This document shows positions 17,575-26,558 of a stretch of 64,000 nucleotides of DNA, in pieces. The position numbers and the translations under genes were made by a program. The first letter of the stretch is position 1; each line of letters opens with the position of its first letter. The DNA is from Bacilli bacterium (lineage in GTDB: Bacteria > Bacillota_I > Bacilli_A > RF39 > UBA660): contig JAFSDH010000004.1 of the NCBI GenBank assembly GCA_017436345.1, positions 66,661-130,660 of the forward strand, written 5' to 3'. Below the pieces are notes generated by a model. That model ran no database searches and had not been told where the DNA came from. It worked only from the letters and a program-made list of their open reading frames with translations.

Positions 17575-20112
17575 ATGTTAGATACAAAATATAATCATAA
17601 ACAAGTAGAAGAAAATAAATATAAATACTGGCTTGAAAAAGATTTTTTTACTGCTGGTAAAGATAAAAGTAAAGAACCATACTGTATAGTAATACCACCT
17701 CCAAATGTAACAGGAAAATTACATTTAGGACATGCTTGGGATACAACATTACAAGATATTATTATTCGTTATAAAAGAATGGATGGATATGATACATTAT
17801 GGTTATCAGGAATGGACCATGCTGGTATTGCTACTCAAGCTAAAGTAGATAAGAGATTAAAAGAAATGGGAATTAAACCAAGAGAAATGAACCGTGAAGA
17901 ATGGTTAGAACAAGCATGGAATTGGAAACATGAATACGCTAAAACTATTCATGAACAATGGGCTAAACTAGGTTTATCTTTAGATTATACAAGAGAGAGA
18001 TTTACTCTTGATGAAGGGTTAAATCATGCTGTTAGAAAAGTATTTGTAGATTTATATAACAAAGGTTTAATTTATCGTGGAGAAAGAATTATTAACTGGG
18101 ATCCAGTTCAAATGACTGCTTTATCTAATGAAGAAGTTATTTATAAAGAAGATGAAGGTGCTTTCTATCATTTAAAATATTTTATTGAAGGAGAAGATAG
18201 GTTCCTAGAAGTAGCAACAACTCGTCCTGAAACTCTATTTGGAGATACTGCTGTTGCTGTTAACCCAAAAGATGATAGATATAAAGATTTAATTGGTAAA
18301 AACGTAATTCTACCAGTAGTTAATAAATTAATTCCAATTGTTGGAGACATGCATGCTGATCCAGAATTTGGTACAGGGGTAGTTAAAATAACTCCAGCTC
18401 ATGATCCTAACGATTTTGAAGTAGGTAATCGTCACAATTTAGAAAGAGTAGTAGTTATTAATCCAGATGCTACTATGAATGAAAATGCAGGTAAATATAA
18501 TGGTTTATCTCGTGAAGAATGTCGTAAAGAATTAATTAAAGATTTAGAAGAAGCTAATCTATTAATTAAAATTGAACCAATGGTTCACAGCGTAGGTCAT
18601 AGTGAAAGAAGTGATGCTGTTGTTGAACCATATTTATCAAAACAATGGTTTGTAAAAATGAGACCTTTAGCAGATCATGTACTTGAAAACCAAAAAGATA
18701 AAGATACTAAAGTTAACTTTGTACCAGAACGTTATGAAAAAACAATGAATCACTGGATGGAAATAACTTATGACTGGTGTATTTCTCGTCAACTTTGGTG
18801 GGGGCATAGAATTCCTGCTTGGTATAGAAATGATGAAGTATATGTAGGAATGGAAGCTCCAACAGGTGAAGGATGGGTACAAGATGAAGATGTACTAGAT
18901 ACTTGGTTTAGTTCTGCTTTATGGCCATTCTCGACATTAGGTTGGCCAGAAAATACTGATGATTTACAAAGATACTATCCAAATAACTGTTTAGTAACAG
19001 GATATGACATTATTCCTTTCTGGGTTAATAGAATGACTTTCCAAGGATTAGAGTTTACTAATAAACGTCCATTTAAAGATTGTTTAATACATGGATTAAT
19101 TCGTGACAAAGAAGGAAGAAAAATGTCTAAATCCTTAGGAAATGGAATTGATCCAATGGATGTCATTGATGAATGTGGAGCAGATTCTTTAAGATTCTTC
19201 TTAACAACTAATACTGCACCAGGAATGGATTTAAGATATGATGAAGAAAAGGTTAAATCAACATGGAACTTTATTAATAAATTATGGAATGCATCACGTT
19301 TCGTGTTAATGAATATTGAAGATTTGAATAAAGATACATATACATTAAATGATTTATCTCTAACAGATAAATGGATTCTAACTAAATTAAATGAAACTAT
19401 TGAAGAAGTAAGACGAAATATGGATTCGTATGATTTCCATAATGTAGGTAATACTTTATATAACTTTATTTGGGAAGATTTCTGTAGTAGTTATATTGAA
19501 CTTGCTAAAACAAATATGAATAATACTACTAAGAGTGTACTATTAAAAACATTAACAGCAATTTTAAAAATGTTACATCCATTTATGCCATATGTAACAG
19601 AAGAAATATATCAAAAACTACCTATAACAGAAACAGAATCTATTGTAATTAGTAGTTATCCGATTGTTGAAAAAGATTTAATCTTTAAAGAAGAAAAAGA
19701 ACAATTAGATAAAATCTTAGAAGATATAGTAGCTATTCGTAATTTAAAAGCAACTAACTCTATAACTAAAGAAGCTAAAGTTAAAGTAGAAGTAAAAGAT
19801 GATATCAAAAATATTTATGCATCACAATTAAAGATTAAAGACGAAAATTTACTTCAAGAAGAAAATAGTAATTTATTAAGTGTTAATTATAAATCTAAAA
19901 ATATTGATATTACATATTTTTATGAAGGAAATAAAGAAGATGATTCTAAAAAAGAAGAAGAAATTAAGAAATTAGAAGAATCTATCGCAAGACGTGAAAA
20001 ACTTTTAAGTAATGAAAACTATGTAAATAAAGCTCCAGCTAATATTGTAGAACTTGATCGTAAAAAATTAGCTGAAGAAAAAGAAAAGTTAGAGTTGTTA
20101 AAAAATAATTAA
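17575..20112 (+). CDS. valS: Valine--tRNA ligase
   Basis: A class I synthetase of 845 residues charging tRNA-Val. The nucleotide-binding HLGH motif starts at H50 ([15 protein letters not shown]), the CP1 editing domain is present ([16 protein letters not shown]), and KMSKS is at 516-520. The anticodon-binding domain follows, and the last 65 residues form the coiled-coil arm typical of ValRS. Trp-rich segments read TGG throughout. Ribosome site GAGGAG. The upstream T-box has a Val specifier, which independently supports the call. Confidence 0.99.
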   Translation: MLDTKYNHKQVEENKYKYWLEKDFFTAGKDKSKEPYCIVIPPPNVTGKLHLGHAWDTTLQDIIIRYKRMDGYDTLWLSGMDHAGIATQAKVDKRLKEMGIKPREMNREEWLEQAWNWKHEYAKTIHEQWAKLGLSLDYTRERFTLDEGLNHAVRKVFVDLYNKGLIYRGERIINWDPVQMTALSNEEVIYKEDEGAFYHLKYFIEGEDRFLEVATTRPETLFGDTAVAVNPKDDRYKDLIGKNVILPVVNKLIPIVGDMHADPEFGTGVVKITPAHDPNDFEVGNRHNLERVVVINPDATMNENAGKYNGLSREECRKELIKDLEEANLLIKIEPMVHSVGHSERSDAVVEPYLSKQWFVKMRPLADHVLENQKDKDTKVNFVPERYEKTMNHWMEITYDWCISRQLWWGHRIPAWYRNDEVYVGMEAPTGEGWVQDEDVLDTWFSSALWPFSTLGWPENTDDLQRYYPNNCLVTGYDIIPFWVNRMTFQGLEFTNKRPFKDCLIHGLIRDKEGRKMSKSLGNGIDPMDVIDECGADSLRFFLTTNTAPGMDLRYDEEKVKSTWNFINKLWNASRFVLMNIEDLNKDTYTLNDLSLTDKWILTKLNETIEEVRRNMDSYDFHNVGNTLYNFIWEDFCSSYIELAKTNMNNTTKSVLLKTLTAILKMLHPFMPYVTEEIYQKLPITETESIVISSYPIVEKDLIFKEEKEQLDKILEDIVAIRNLKATNSITKEAKVKVEVKDDIKNIYASQLKIKDENLLQEENSNLLSVNYKSKNIDITYFYEGNKEDDSKKEEEIKKLEESIARREKLLSNENYVNKAPANIVELDRKKLAEEKEKLELLKNN

Positions 20113-20118
20113 AATAAA

Positions 20119-20145
20119 AGAAATACTTTTTAGTATTTCTTTTTA
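20119..20145 (+). terminator. Rho-independent terminator after valS
   Basis: Nine-base stem AGAAATACT / AGTATTTCT with a TTTT loop and T tail. A -10 (TATAAT, 20149-20154) for the Nudix gene follows at once. Confidence 0.88.
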
Positions 20146-20175
20146 TGTTATAATAAAATAACTTTAGGAGGTCTT

Positions 20176-20610
20176 ATGGAAACTATTATTCAAAAAAGAA
20201 TTGGATGTTATGCAATCATTATAGAAGATGACAAGATGGCTCTAGTTAAGAAAGCCGGAGGAGGTTATAAAGGGAAATACGATTTGCCAGGTGGAGGAAT
20301 GGATCATGCAGAAACACCAAAAGAAACACTTCATCGTGAATGTATGGAAGAAATTGGTTGTGAAGTTCAAAATGAAGAATTATTTGATGTACATGCTGTA
20401 AATATTAAATGGCAAATGAAAGAAAATCTAATAGAAGATTTACATCATATTGGAATATTGTTTAAGGTAACCTTAAAACAAAAAGAATTAAAAAAAGATG
20501 CTGATGGATTAGATTCATTAGGAGCAAGTTGGATCGAGATAAAAGACTTAACAGAAGAAATAACTTCACCATTTACATGGTATGTATTAAAGAAATTGGG
20601 GTATAAATAA
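20176..20610 (+). CDS. Nudix hydrolase
   Basis: 144 residues with a full Nudix box at about 39-61 (GGGMDHAETPKETLHRECME then EIG, with R54-E55 and E58-E59 as metal ligands). The family hydrolyses nucleoside diphosphates linked to another group, so house-cleaning or mutT-like roles are possible. The substrate is not determinable from sequence. Ribosome site TAGGAGG. The stop codon overlaps the ATG of a 56-residue gene. Confidence 0.93.
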   Translation: METIIQKRIGCYAIIIEDDKMALVKKAGGGYKGKYDLPGGGMDHAETPKETLHRECMEEIGCEVQNEELFDVHAVNIKWQMKENLIEDLHHIGILFKVTLKQKELKKDADGLDSLGASWIEIKDLTEEITSPFTWYVLKKLGYK

Positions 20611-20780
20611 TGTTTAAAATATTTAGTAAAGCAAATAAAAAACCATTTGTAGTATCTAAAGAATTTGTAAAGGAAATATTAGAAAGTAGAACTACAAAAG
20701 AAAAGCAAGATGAAATAAAAGAAATGGCTCAAACTTTTGAAGAAAATAATCTTGGAAAACAAAAAATAAAAAGAAAATAA
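20610..20780 (+). CDS. Small hypothetical protein (56 aa) coupled to the Nudix gene
   Basis: The ATG shares one base with the Nudix stop (TAATG), as rpoD/trmK and ireB/ruvX do in this window, which argues for translation by coupling. The 56-residue product begins MFKIFSKANKKPFVVSKEFV and ends in a Lys-rich tail (GKQKIKRK). It is charged, predicted helical and soluble. A terminator follows directly after the stop, so it closes the operon. No family recognised. Confidence 0.7.
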   Translation: MFKIFSKANKKPFVVSKEFVKEILESRTTKEKQDEIKEMAQTFEENNLGKQKIKRK

Positions 20781-20809
20781 GTATTAATCATAATTAGTAC
20801 TTTTTTTTA
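20779..20809 (+). terminator. Rho-independent terminator
   Basis: Ten-base stem AAGTATTAAT / ATTAGTACTT with one G-T wobble and a CATA loop, then a run of T. Confidence 0.8.
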
Positions 20810-20813
20810 TTGA

Positions 20814-20843
20814 TTTTAAAATAGCAAATATGCTATTTTAAAA
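20814..20843 (+). promoter_or_regulatory. Perfect 13-bp inverted repeat, probable operator of the XRE gene
   Basis: TTTTAAAATAGCA and TGCTATTTTAAAA are exact reverse complements separated by AATA. The palindrome lies between a possible -35 (TTGATT, 20810-20815) and overlaps a possible -10 (TATTTT, 20834-20839), and ends 12 bases before the XRE start codon. That placement fits an autorepressor site. No T run follows, so it is not a terminator. Confidence 0.6.
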
Positions 20844-20855
20844 ATGGTGATATAA

Positions 20856-21161
20856 ATGAATGAGTATATAAAAAAAGAACAAGAAAGAATAGATCTTGAA
20901 TATTATTTAATAGAAGAATTAAACTCTTATCAGGAAAAAGAAAAAGGAATATTAGATATAGAAATGGAATTAATAGAAGAATTAGCTAGATTACGAAAAG
21001 AAAATAATTTATCCCAAAAAGAATTATGTCAAATAATTAATTTTAAACAACCAACTTTAGCTAAAATAGAAAAAAGAAAGAATTCTCCACAACTATCTAC
21101 ACTTATAAAAATATTAGACGCATTAGATTATCATATTGAATTTAAAAAGAATAGTAATTAA
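20856..21161 (+). CDS. XRE-family helix-turn-helix regulator
   Basis: 101 residues: an N-terminal Glu/Lys-rich helical segment (1-38) followed by a Cro/C1-type HTH (about 41-95; LARLRKENNLSQKELCQIIN, then QPTLAKIEKRKNSPQ). The layout resembles HigA-type antitoxins, but no toxin gene adjoins it: the neighbours are the Nudix pair and fmt. The perfect palindrome just upstream suggests autoregulation. Ribosome site GGTGAT. It could be an orphan antitoxin or a host regulator. Confidence 0.85.
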   Translation: MNEYIKKEQERIDLEYYLIEELNSYQEKEKGILDIEMELIEELARLRKENNLSQKELCQIINFKQPTLAKIEKRKNSPQLSTLIKILDALDYHIEFKKNSN

Positions 21162-21195
21162 TAAAAATGTATTGTATAATGAATTTGGTGATTTT

Positions 21196-22140
21196 ATGAA
21201 AAATATAAGTGTATTATTTATGGGAACACCTGAATTTTGTGTTCCAATATTAGAAAGTTTGATAGAAAATTATAATGTTGTAGGAGTAGTTACACAACCT
21301 GATAAAGAAGTTGGGCGTCATAAAGAATTAAAAGCATCTCCTATCAAAGAATGTGCGATAAAAAATGGTGTTATAGTAATTCAACCACAAAAAATAAGAA
21401 AGGAATATGAAGAAGTACTAAAAAGAAAACCAGACTTAATTGTTACATGCGCATATGGACAAATTATTCCTAAAGAAATATTAGAATATCCAAAATATGG
21501 ATGTATTAATGTTCATGCATCTCTTTTACCAAAATATAGAGGTGGAGCTCCAATGCAAAGAGCTATAATGAATGGTGATGATAAAACTGGAATTACAATT
21601 ATGTATATGGATGAACATATGGATACAGGTAATATCATTAGTATGAGAGAAGTTCCTATTCTTGAAAGTGATAATTTAGAAGATGTTCATGATAAACTTT
21701 CGTTGTGTGGAAAAGAATTATTATTAGAAACAATTCCAAGTATTATAAGTGGTACTAACGCTTCTATTAAACAAAATGATGAAGAAGCAACATATGCACC
21801 AATAATTTCAAGGGAAGATGAAAAAATTGATTTTAATCAAAATGCTAAAGATATTTATAATCATATAAGAGCGCTATCACCATTTCCAGGAGCATATTCA
21901 ACTTTAGATGGTAAAATAGTAAAAATATATAATGCCTATGTAAAAAACGAATTTTATACTGAAAAGGAAAATGGTGAAGTAGGTAAGGTTTATAAAGATG
22001 GATTAGGAGTATCTTGTAATGATTTTGAAATTGTTATTACTGATGTTAAGTTTGAAGGTAAGAAGAGAACTCTTATGAAAGATTATTTTAATGGCAATGA
22101 TAAAGATCAATTCTTAGGGAAAATATTTAATAAGGATTAA
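21196..22140 (+). CDS. fmt: Methionyl-tRNA formyltransferase
   Basis: Formylates initiator Met-tRNA using 10-formyl-THF. The protein opens MKNISVLFMGTPEFCVPILES. The catalytic region is NVHASLLPKYRGGAPMQRAI (Asn and His), with MDTGNI supplying the Asp. A C-terminal OB domain follows to 314 residues. I chose ATG 21196 after TTTGGTGAT; the longer frame (21136) would overlap the XRE gene and adds no family sequence. A -10 TATAAT sits at 21175-21180. The usual neighbour def is absent. Confidence 0.97.
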   Translation: MKNISVLFMGTPEFCVPILESLIENYNVVGVVTQPDKEVGRHKELKASPIKECAIKNGVIVIQPQKIRKEYEEVLKRKPDLIVTCAYGQIIPKEILEYPKYGCINVHASLLPKYRGGAPMQRAIMNGDDKTGITIMYMDEHMDTGNIISMREVPILESDNLEDVHDKLSLCGKELLLETIPSIISGTNASIKQNDEEATYAPIISREDEKIDFNQNAKDIYNHIRALSPFPGAYSTLDGKIVKIYNAYVKNEFYTEKENGEVGKVYKDGLGVSCNDFEIVITDVKFEGKKRTLMKDYFNGNDKDQFLGKIFNKD

Positions 22141-22157
22141 AAAATAAATAATTGGGC

Positions 22158-22186
22158 TTGATATTTGTTTTTTCGTGTGTTATTAT
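22158..22186 (+). promoter_or_regulatory. tRNA operon promoter P1
   Basis: TTGATA, 17-base spacer, TATTAT. It is the first of two promoters in tandem before the tRNA genes. Confidence 0.65.
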
Positions 22187-22246
22187 TAAAAACGAGTCAT
22201 GAATTACTTTGAAAAAAGTATTCAGATAAAAAAATAAAAAAAATGC

Positions 22247-22275
22247 TTGCATTATTCTAATATTTATTATAGAAT
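22247..22275 (+). promoter_or_regulatory. tRNA operon promoter P2
   Basis: TTGCAT, 17-base spacer, TAGAAT, with A/T-rich sequence upstream. It would start transcription near 22282, about 38 bases before the first tRNA. Confidence 0.6.
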
Positions 22276-22319
22276 GTAGAAGTACGGCTGATTTTAAAAC
22301 GTACTTGAAGCAAGTAAAT

Positions 22320-22396
<77 letters not shown>

Positions 22397-22402
22397 TTTA
22401 AT

Positions 22403-22479
22403 GCCTCAATAGCTCAGTTGGTTAGAGCACTTGACTGTTAATCAAGGGGTCCTAGGTTCAAGTCCTAGTTGAGGCGCCA
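22403..22479 (+). tRNA. tRNA-Asn (GTT)
   Basis: Acceptor GCCTCAA / TTGAGGC pairs perfectly. Anticodon GTT at 22437-22439. T arm CCTAGGTTCAAGTCCTAG, discriminator G as expected for Asn, and encoded CCA. Confidence 0.98.
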
Positions 22480-22484
22480 TTTAT

Positions 22485-22561
22485 GGCCAGTTGGTGAAGC
22501 GGCTTAACACACTGCCCTTTCACGGCAGCATTCACGGGTCCGAATCCCGTACTGGTCACCA
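22485..22561 (+). tRNA. tRNA-Glu (TTC)
   Basis: Acceptor GGCCAGT / ACTGGTC with one G-T pair. Anticodon TTC at 22519-22521 in the loop CTTTCAC. T arm ACGGGTCCGAATCCCGT, discriminator A and encoded CCA. It closely resembles Bacillus tRNA-Glu. Confidence 0.98.
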
Positions 22562-22570
22562 TATGATATT

Positions 22571-22597
22571 AAACCTAGAGAAATCTAGGTTTTTATT
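22571..22597 (+). terminator. Terminator of the tRNA operon
   Basis: Nine-base stem AAACCTAGA / TCTAGGTTT with a GAAA tetraloop and T-rich tail. Confidence 0.9.
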
Positions 22598-22654
22598 TTG
22601 TTCTTTTCTTTTTTTTAAAAGTATGATATAATAAGCCTGCTTAGGGGGAATAAT

Positions 22655-22843
22655 ATGAAAAGAGCATTTGCATATTTATTAATATTTGCAACAATTTCAG
22701 TATTATTTGGACAAGATTTAGATTCTCAAATAGAAGATTTTGATGAAAGACATGATACTAATATAAAAGAAAGCACAACAACCACTTTAGAAAATACTTT
22801 AGGTAACTTCTTTGGATTAGAAGTTGAGATAGAAGAAAAATAA
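22655..22843 (+). CDS. Small exported or membrane-tethered protein (62 aa)
   Basis: 62 residues with an N-terminal hydrophobic segment (KRAFAYLLIFATISVLFG) and an acidic, Thr-rich tail. It has a strong ribosome site (AGGGGGAAT), a -10 TATAAT (22627-22632) and its own terminator, so it is a stand-alone gene. The opening pattern (hydrophobic segment, GxD, then SQ) is shared with the 169-aa protein at 25515 (GMDFKSQ), hinting at a related secretion or anchor segment. No family recognised. Confidence 0.7.
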   Translation: MKRAFAYLLIFATISVLFGQDLDSQIEDFDERHDTNIKESTTTTLENTLGNFFGLEVEIEEK

Positions 22844-22873
22844 AAAACACATATTATAAGGATGTGTTTTTTT
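22842..22873 (+). terminator. Rho-independent terminator
   Basis: Eleven-base stem AAAAAACACAT / ATGTGTTTTTT with a nine-base loop, then T's. Confidence 0.85.
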
Positions 22874-22930
22874 ATTTATCTAAATAAAAAATACTAAATA
22901 AAAAAAATATGAATATTATAATAGTGTCTC

Positions 22931-22959
22931 TTGTATTTTTGATAACCAAAGGTTATAAT
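22931..22959 (+). promoter_or_regulatory. Promoter of the NfeD-SPFH operon
   Basis: TTGTAT, 17-base spacer, TATAAT, 24 bases before the NfeD start. Confidence 0.75.
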
Positions 22960-22983
22960 TTAAATAGGAGGTAAAAGATAGAA

Positions 22984-23409
22984 ATGCAATTGGAATTTTT
23001 TTGGTTAATAATTATCCTAAGTCTAAGTTTTATTGAAATGATTACTGTAAACTTAGTAACCGTTTGGTTCGTTGCTTCTGGATTAGTTTCATTGATATTA
23101 TCTTTCTTTAATGTACCTTTCCTAGTACAATTCGGTGTATTTGTTATACTTGGATTTATTTTACTAGTTACAACAAGAAAAATGTTAACAGAAAAGTTAA
23201 ATCTACATAAACAAAAAACAAATTTAGATCGTGTTGAAGGAATGGAAGGTATTGTTACAGACAAAATATCTAAATATGATCCAGGGGAAGTTAAAGTAGA
23301 TGGTAAACGTTGGACTGCTGTTGAAGTTAACGGTAAAACTGTAGAAAAGGGAAAAAGTGTGAGAATAATTAAAATTGAAGGAGTAAAACTTATCGTTGAG
23401 GAGGTATAA
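22984..23409 (+). CDS. NfeD-like membrane protein
   Basis: 141 residues: hydrophobic helices in the first 65 residues, then a C-terminal OB-fold (about 80-141; GMEGIVTDKI, VKVDGKRWTAVEVNGK, VRIIKIEGVKLIVEEV). This is the short NfeD type that always pairs with an SPFH protein. The SPFH gene follows after 2 bases and its ribosome site (GAGGAGG) is formed by the last codons of this gene. The pair organises membrane microdomains. Ribosome site AGGAGG. Confidence 0.9.
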   Translation: MQLEFFWLIIILSLSFIEMITVNLVTVWFVASGLVSLILSFFNVPFLVQFGVFVILGFILLVTTRKMLTEKLNLHKQKTNLDRVEGMEGIVTDKISKYDPGEVKVDGKRWTAVEVNGKTVEKGKSVRIIKIEGVKLIVEEV

Positions 23410-23411
23410 AA

Positions 23412-24329
23412 ATGGGTAGTTTTTTATTTATTTTATTAGTAATTATTGTTGCTTTTGTTGCAGCTTGTGTAAGAATTGTTTCACAAGCAGAAGCATATGT
23501 TATTGAACGTTTAGGTTCATATTATGAAACATGGGGAAATGGTGTTCATATAAGATTACCATTCTTCGATCGTGTAGCTAATAGAGTTACATTAAAGGAA
23601 ATTGTTAGAGATTTCGTTCCACAACCAGTTATCACAAAAGATAACGTTACAATGCAAATTGATACAGTAGTTTATTTCCAAATTACTGATCCAAAACTAT
23701 ATACATATGGTGTTGAAAATCCATTAACAGCTATTGAAAATTTAACAGCAACAACACTTCGTAATATTATTGGGGAATTAGAATTAGACCAAACTTTAAC
23801 ATCAAGAGATATTATTAATGCAAAAATGCGTTCTATCTTAGACGAAGCAACAGACCCTTGGGGAATTAAAGTAAATCGTGTTGAAGTTAAAAATATTATT
23901 CCACCAAGAGACATTCAAGAAGCAATGGAAAAACAAATGCGTGCAGAACGTGAAAGACGTGAAAAAATTCTTCAAGCTGAAGGGGAAAAGAAATCAAGTA
24001 TCCTTATCGCTGAAGGGGAAAAAGAAAGTGCTATCTTAAGAGCTGAAGCAAGTAGAGAAACTCAAATCAGAGTTGCTGAAGGGGAAGCAGAAGCATTACT
24101 TAAAGTTAGACAAGCTGAAGCTGAAGGTATCAGATTATTAAGAGAAGCAAAAGCTGACAAATCTGTTTTAGCACTAAAAAGCTTTGAAGCATTAGCTAAT
24201 GTAGCAAATGGTCAATCAACTAAGATTATTATTCCATCTGATTTACAAAATGTAGCTGCTTTAGCAACAACTGTTGGAGAAATGTTTAAAGATCCTAAAA
24301 ATGGTCCAACTCATCCAATGCAAAAATAA
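23412..24329 (+). CDS. SPFH/Band 7 (stomatin-like) protein
   Basis: 305 residues: an N-terminal membrane helix (FLFILLVIIVAFVAACVRIV), the SPFH domain (EAYVIERLGSYYETWGNGVH, VITKDNVTMQIDTVVYFQIT) and a long Glu/Ala-rich coiled coil (AEGEKKSSILIAEGEKESAI) that drives oligomer formation. It belongs to the QmcA/stomatin group rather than flotillin. It is coupled to the NfeD gene. A role in membrane quality control or microdomain scaffolding is known for the family; clients here are unknown. Confidence 0.95.
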   Translation: MGSFLFILLVIIVAFVAACVRIVSQAEAYVIERLGSYYETWGNGVHIRLPFFDRVANRVTLKEIVRDFVPQPVITKDNVTMQIDTVVYFQITDPKLYTYGVENPLTAIENLTATTLRNIIGELELDQTLTSRDIINAKMRSILDEATDPWGIKVNRVEVKNIIPPRDIQEAMEKQMRAERERREKILQAEGEKKSSILIAEGEKESAILRAEASRETQIRVAEGEAEALLKVRQAEAEGIRLLREAKADKSVLALKSFEALANVANGQSTKIIIPSDLQNVAALATTVGEMFKDPKNGPTHPMQK

Positions 24330-24335
24330 TAATAT

Positions 24336-24367
24336 AAAAAATTAGTAAGAAATTACTAATTTTTTTT
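24336..24367 (+). terminator. Rho-independent terminator
   Basis: Stem AAAAATTAGTAA / TTACTAATTTTT with a GAAA loop and trailing T's. Confidence 0.88.
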
Positions 24368-24422
24368 GTTGCTTTTAAATAAAAGATAAGTTAATATAAA
24401 AAGAACGAAAGGGAGATGTTAT

Positions 24423-24896
24423 ATGTTAGCGACTTTATATATTGCAACAACAATAAGTAGTTGGATAATGACAGGAATTGGTGTTGTAGCATTTGCTGAA
24501 AAATTAAAAAATGATGGTTATAAAATGATTCAAAAAGAAAAAACAAAATCCGAAAAATTATTAGATAACACTCGTACGGCTTTTTATATGTTAACTCCAG
24601 GATTAAATTTTTTAGTTGGTTATGTTTTATTATTTAAGTTTGACGAAGTATATAAAAAAGTAATGACTGATTTTGTTAGAGATGGAAAAATTGTAAAAAA
24701 TAACGAAGAATCAGAAAATGTAGATATTGATTTACAAACAAAAGAAATGAATAATCCTAAAAAATATAGTGATTTATCAAATGAAGAAAAATTAGCTTTA
24801 TTAGAAGACGAGAAAAAACGTTTATTAAGAGAACAAAGTACTGGTAGCGAATCTAAATCATATAATGATAGAGGCGCATTTACAAAAAGAAAATAG
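24423..24896 (+). CDS. Two-helix membrane protein, paralogue of the next gene (157 aa)
   Basis: Two hydrophobic segments (about 1-25 and 52-75) separated by a charged loop, then a cytoplasm-like charged tail. The C terminus carries YSDLSNEEKLALLEDEKKRLL followed by SYNDRGAFTKRK. The following protein has the same layout and the matching ends YSEMTNEEKLIFLEREKNFLL and SYNEKGAYSKKR, so the two are paralogues from a tandem duplication. Ribosome site GGGAGATG. Family not recognised. The conserved tail looks like a docking peptide. Confidence 0.8.
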   Translation: MLATLYIATTISSWIMTGIGVVAFAEKLKNDGYKMIQKEKTKSEKLLDNTRTAFYMLTPGLNFLVGYVLLFKFDEVYKKVMTDFVRDGKIVKNNEESENVDIDLQTKEMNNPKKYSDLSNEEKLALLEDEKKRLLREQSTGSESKSYNDRGAFTKRK

Positions 24897-24905
24897 GTGC
24901 GAATA

Positions 24906-25424
24906 ATGGGAATAATATTAGGTATATACGCTGCTACAACTTTAGCTAGTTACTTATTAGTAGGAATTACTGAAGCAGCTATAAATAAAAGATTAGATCG
25001 TGAAGGATATGTTGATACTACTAAAGATGAGTCGACAATAGAAAAAATAAAATCTGCTTTGGAAATGGCTATAGTATTAGCTATTCCAATTTTAAATATT
25101 GCATTTAGTGGATTTATATTCTTTTCAAGTACTACTTATGATGAGATACTAGAAGCTGGATTATCTAAAAATACAATACGTAAGAAAACACAAGAAGAAC
25201 TTTTTATTGAAAAAGAACAAAACATTTTAAAACAAGAAAAAAATAAAAACAAAAATGCTAAAGTTATTGAAGAACAATCCCGAATTAAAGCATACTCAGA
25301 AATGACTAATGAAGAAAAATTAATTTTTTTAGAAAGAGAAAAGAATTTCTTATTATCACAAAATATTCCTCAAAATAATCATTCTTATAATGAAAAAGGG
25401 GCTTATTCGAAAAAGAGAAATTAA
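24906..25424 (+). CDS. Two-helix membrane protein, paralogue of the preceding gene (172 aa)
   Basis: Same architecture as its neighbour: two hydrophobic segments (about 1-22 and 53-75), a Lys/Glu-rich linker and the conserved tail (NEEKLxxLExEKxxLL ... SYNxxGAxxKK). I start at ATG 24906 with AGGTG six bases upstream; the longer GTG at 24897 overlaps that ribosome site. It follows the first paralogue within 10 bases, so the two are cotranscribed and may form a hetero-oligomer. Function unknown. Confidence 0.8.
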   Translation: MGIILGIYAATTLASYLLVGITEAAINKRLDREGYVDTTKDESTIEKIKSALEMAIVLAIPILNIAFSGFIFFSSTTYDEILEAGLSKNTIRKKTQEELFIEKEQNILKQEKNKNKNAKVIEEQSRIKAYSEMTNEEKLIFLEREKNFLLSQNIPQNNHSYNEKGAYSKKRN

Positions 25425-25437
25425 TTTCTCTTTTTTT
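25410..25437 (+). terminator. Rho-independent terminator
   Basis: Stem AAAAAGAGAAA / TTTCTCTTTTT with a TTAA loop. It overlaps the end of the preceding gene, so the last codons form half of the stem. Confidence 0.85.
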
Positions 25438-25514
25438 GTAAACTATTAAAAAAAATCCAAAAAAGACTAGTCAAAAAAACTTATTCATAAGATAATATAA
25501 TAGGAGGAAAGAAC

Positions 25515-26024
25515 ATGGATTTTAAAATGAAAATAATGGGAGTTTTTTTAGTCTTTGTTACAGGGTCTTTATTATTAGGAATGGATTTTAAGTCTCAAAC
25601 TTCGTATGTATTTGGTGAATTAGGTGTTGATTTAGATGAAATTGGAAGCGATGGTTTAGAAAATATATTGTCACATCTGCCAACAGAATCATTTAATTTA
25701 GGATATTATACATATCCTAAACCTGAAACAATAGAAAATAAAATAAGTGAAGAAAAATATAAAAAATTAACAAATATTATTGATTTAGAAAAAGAAGAAA
25801 AAGCAATTATTATCAGAGGATATGAAGTAGATGATTATATTAGTGCTAGATACTATATTGATTTAAATGAAGAACAAACTCTAGATGATATTGCAAAATC
25901 ATATCAAGACAAACTAACTAATTCTGGATATGAAGAACAAGAAGGAGAATATGTTAAAGAAAACATTTCTATTAAATTCTTAGTAAAATGGGACTGTATT
26001 ACTTTAATAGTAAAGGGGTTATAG
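25515..26024 (+). CDS. Exported or membrane-anchored hypothetical protein (169 aa)
   Basis: An N-terminal hydrophobic segment (IMGVFLVFVTGSLLLGM) precedes an acidic extracellular-type domain of about 145 residues with YIDLNEEQTLDDIAKSYQDK near the end, a pattern of alternating strands and helix. Strong ribosome site (AGGAGG). The next gene starts 4 bases downstream and also encodes a single-anchor outside-facing protein, so they are probably an operon. I do not recognise the family. Confidence 0.75.
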   Translation: MDFKMKIMGVFLVFVTGSLLLGMDFKSQTSYVFGELGVDLDEIGSDGLENILSHLPTESFNLGYYTYPKPETIENKISEEKYKKLTNIIDLEKEEKAIIIRGYEVDDYISARYYIDLNEEQTLDDIAKSYQDKLTNSGYEEQEGEYVKENISIKFLVKWDCITLIVKGL

Positions 26025-26027
26025 ATT

Positions 26028-26558
26028 ATGACGAAAAAGAAAAAAACTTACATTATAGTTAGCAGTATCTTTTTATTATTTATTATATTAGATTTAATTT
26101 TATGCTATTTTATTTTCTTTAAAAAAGACCAAGTTGAAACTAAGAAATATCAAAATAAATATATTAAATTTGAATACACTGATGACTATGTTATTGAAGA
26201 AGAAAATGATAATAAAATATTACTTGGAAGAGACAATAAAAGCGGAGAAATTAATATTGTAATTACAGAGTTAGATGATGAAATATTAAAAAGAGATAAT
26301 GGTTTTATTATTAGTACAGCATTAAAAAAATTCGAAGAAGAAAATGAAGATTATTTCAGTAATTATTATGGAAAATATGAAGTAGATAAGTATGAAGTAA
26401 ATGATTTCTTGTATGATGATGGTAAAAATCAAATTGATTTAAACTATATTGTTTCAAATAATAAACTAGTATTAATATCTTATGTAAATGAAAATAAATA
26501 TTTTGATTTATATGAAGAAAATGTATTAGATATAATTAATAGTATTGAAGTATTATAA
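26028..26558 (+). CDS. Membrane-anchored hypothetical protein (176 aa)
   Basis: A basic start (TKKKKTY), one hydrophobic segment (about 8-30; IIVSSIFLLFIILDLILCYF) and an extracytoplasmic acidic domain of about 140 residues. The domain has a KYIKFEYTDDYVIEEEN opening and a closing helix LDIINSIEVL, reminiscent of small PsbP-like or lipoprotein-like stress domains, though I cannot assign one. It is in an operon with the preceding exported protein and is followed by a terminator. Confidence 0.75.
   Translation: MTKKKKTYIIVSSIFLLFIILDLILCYFIFFKKDQVETKKYQNKYIKFEYTDDYVIEEENDNKILLGRDNKSGEINIVITELDDEILKRDNGFIISTALKKFEEENEDYFSNYYGKYEVDKYEVNDFLYDDGKNQIDLNYIVSNNKLVLISYVNENKYFDLYEENVLDIINSIEVL

Noticed and set aside
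20856-21161. Toxin-antitoxin pair
   Set aside because: The XRE protein resembles an antitoxin but neither neighbour (56-aa Nudix partner, fmt) looks like a toxin, and a terminator separates it from the upstream gene.
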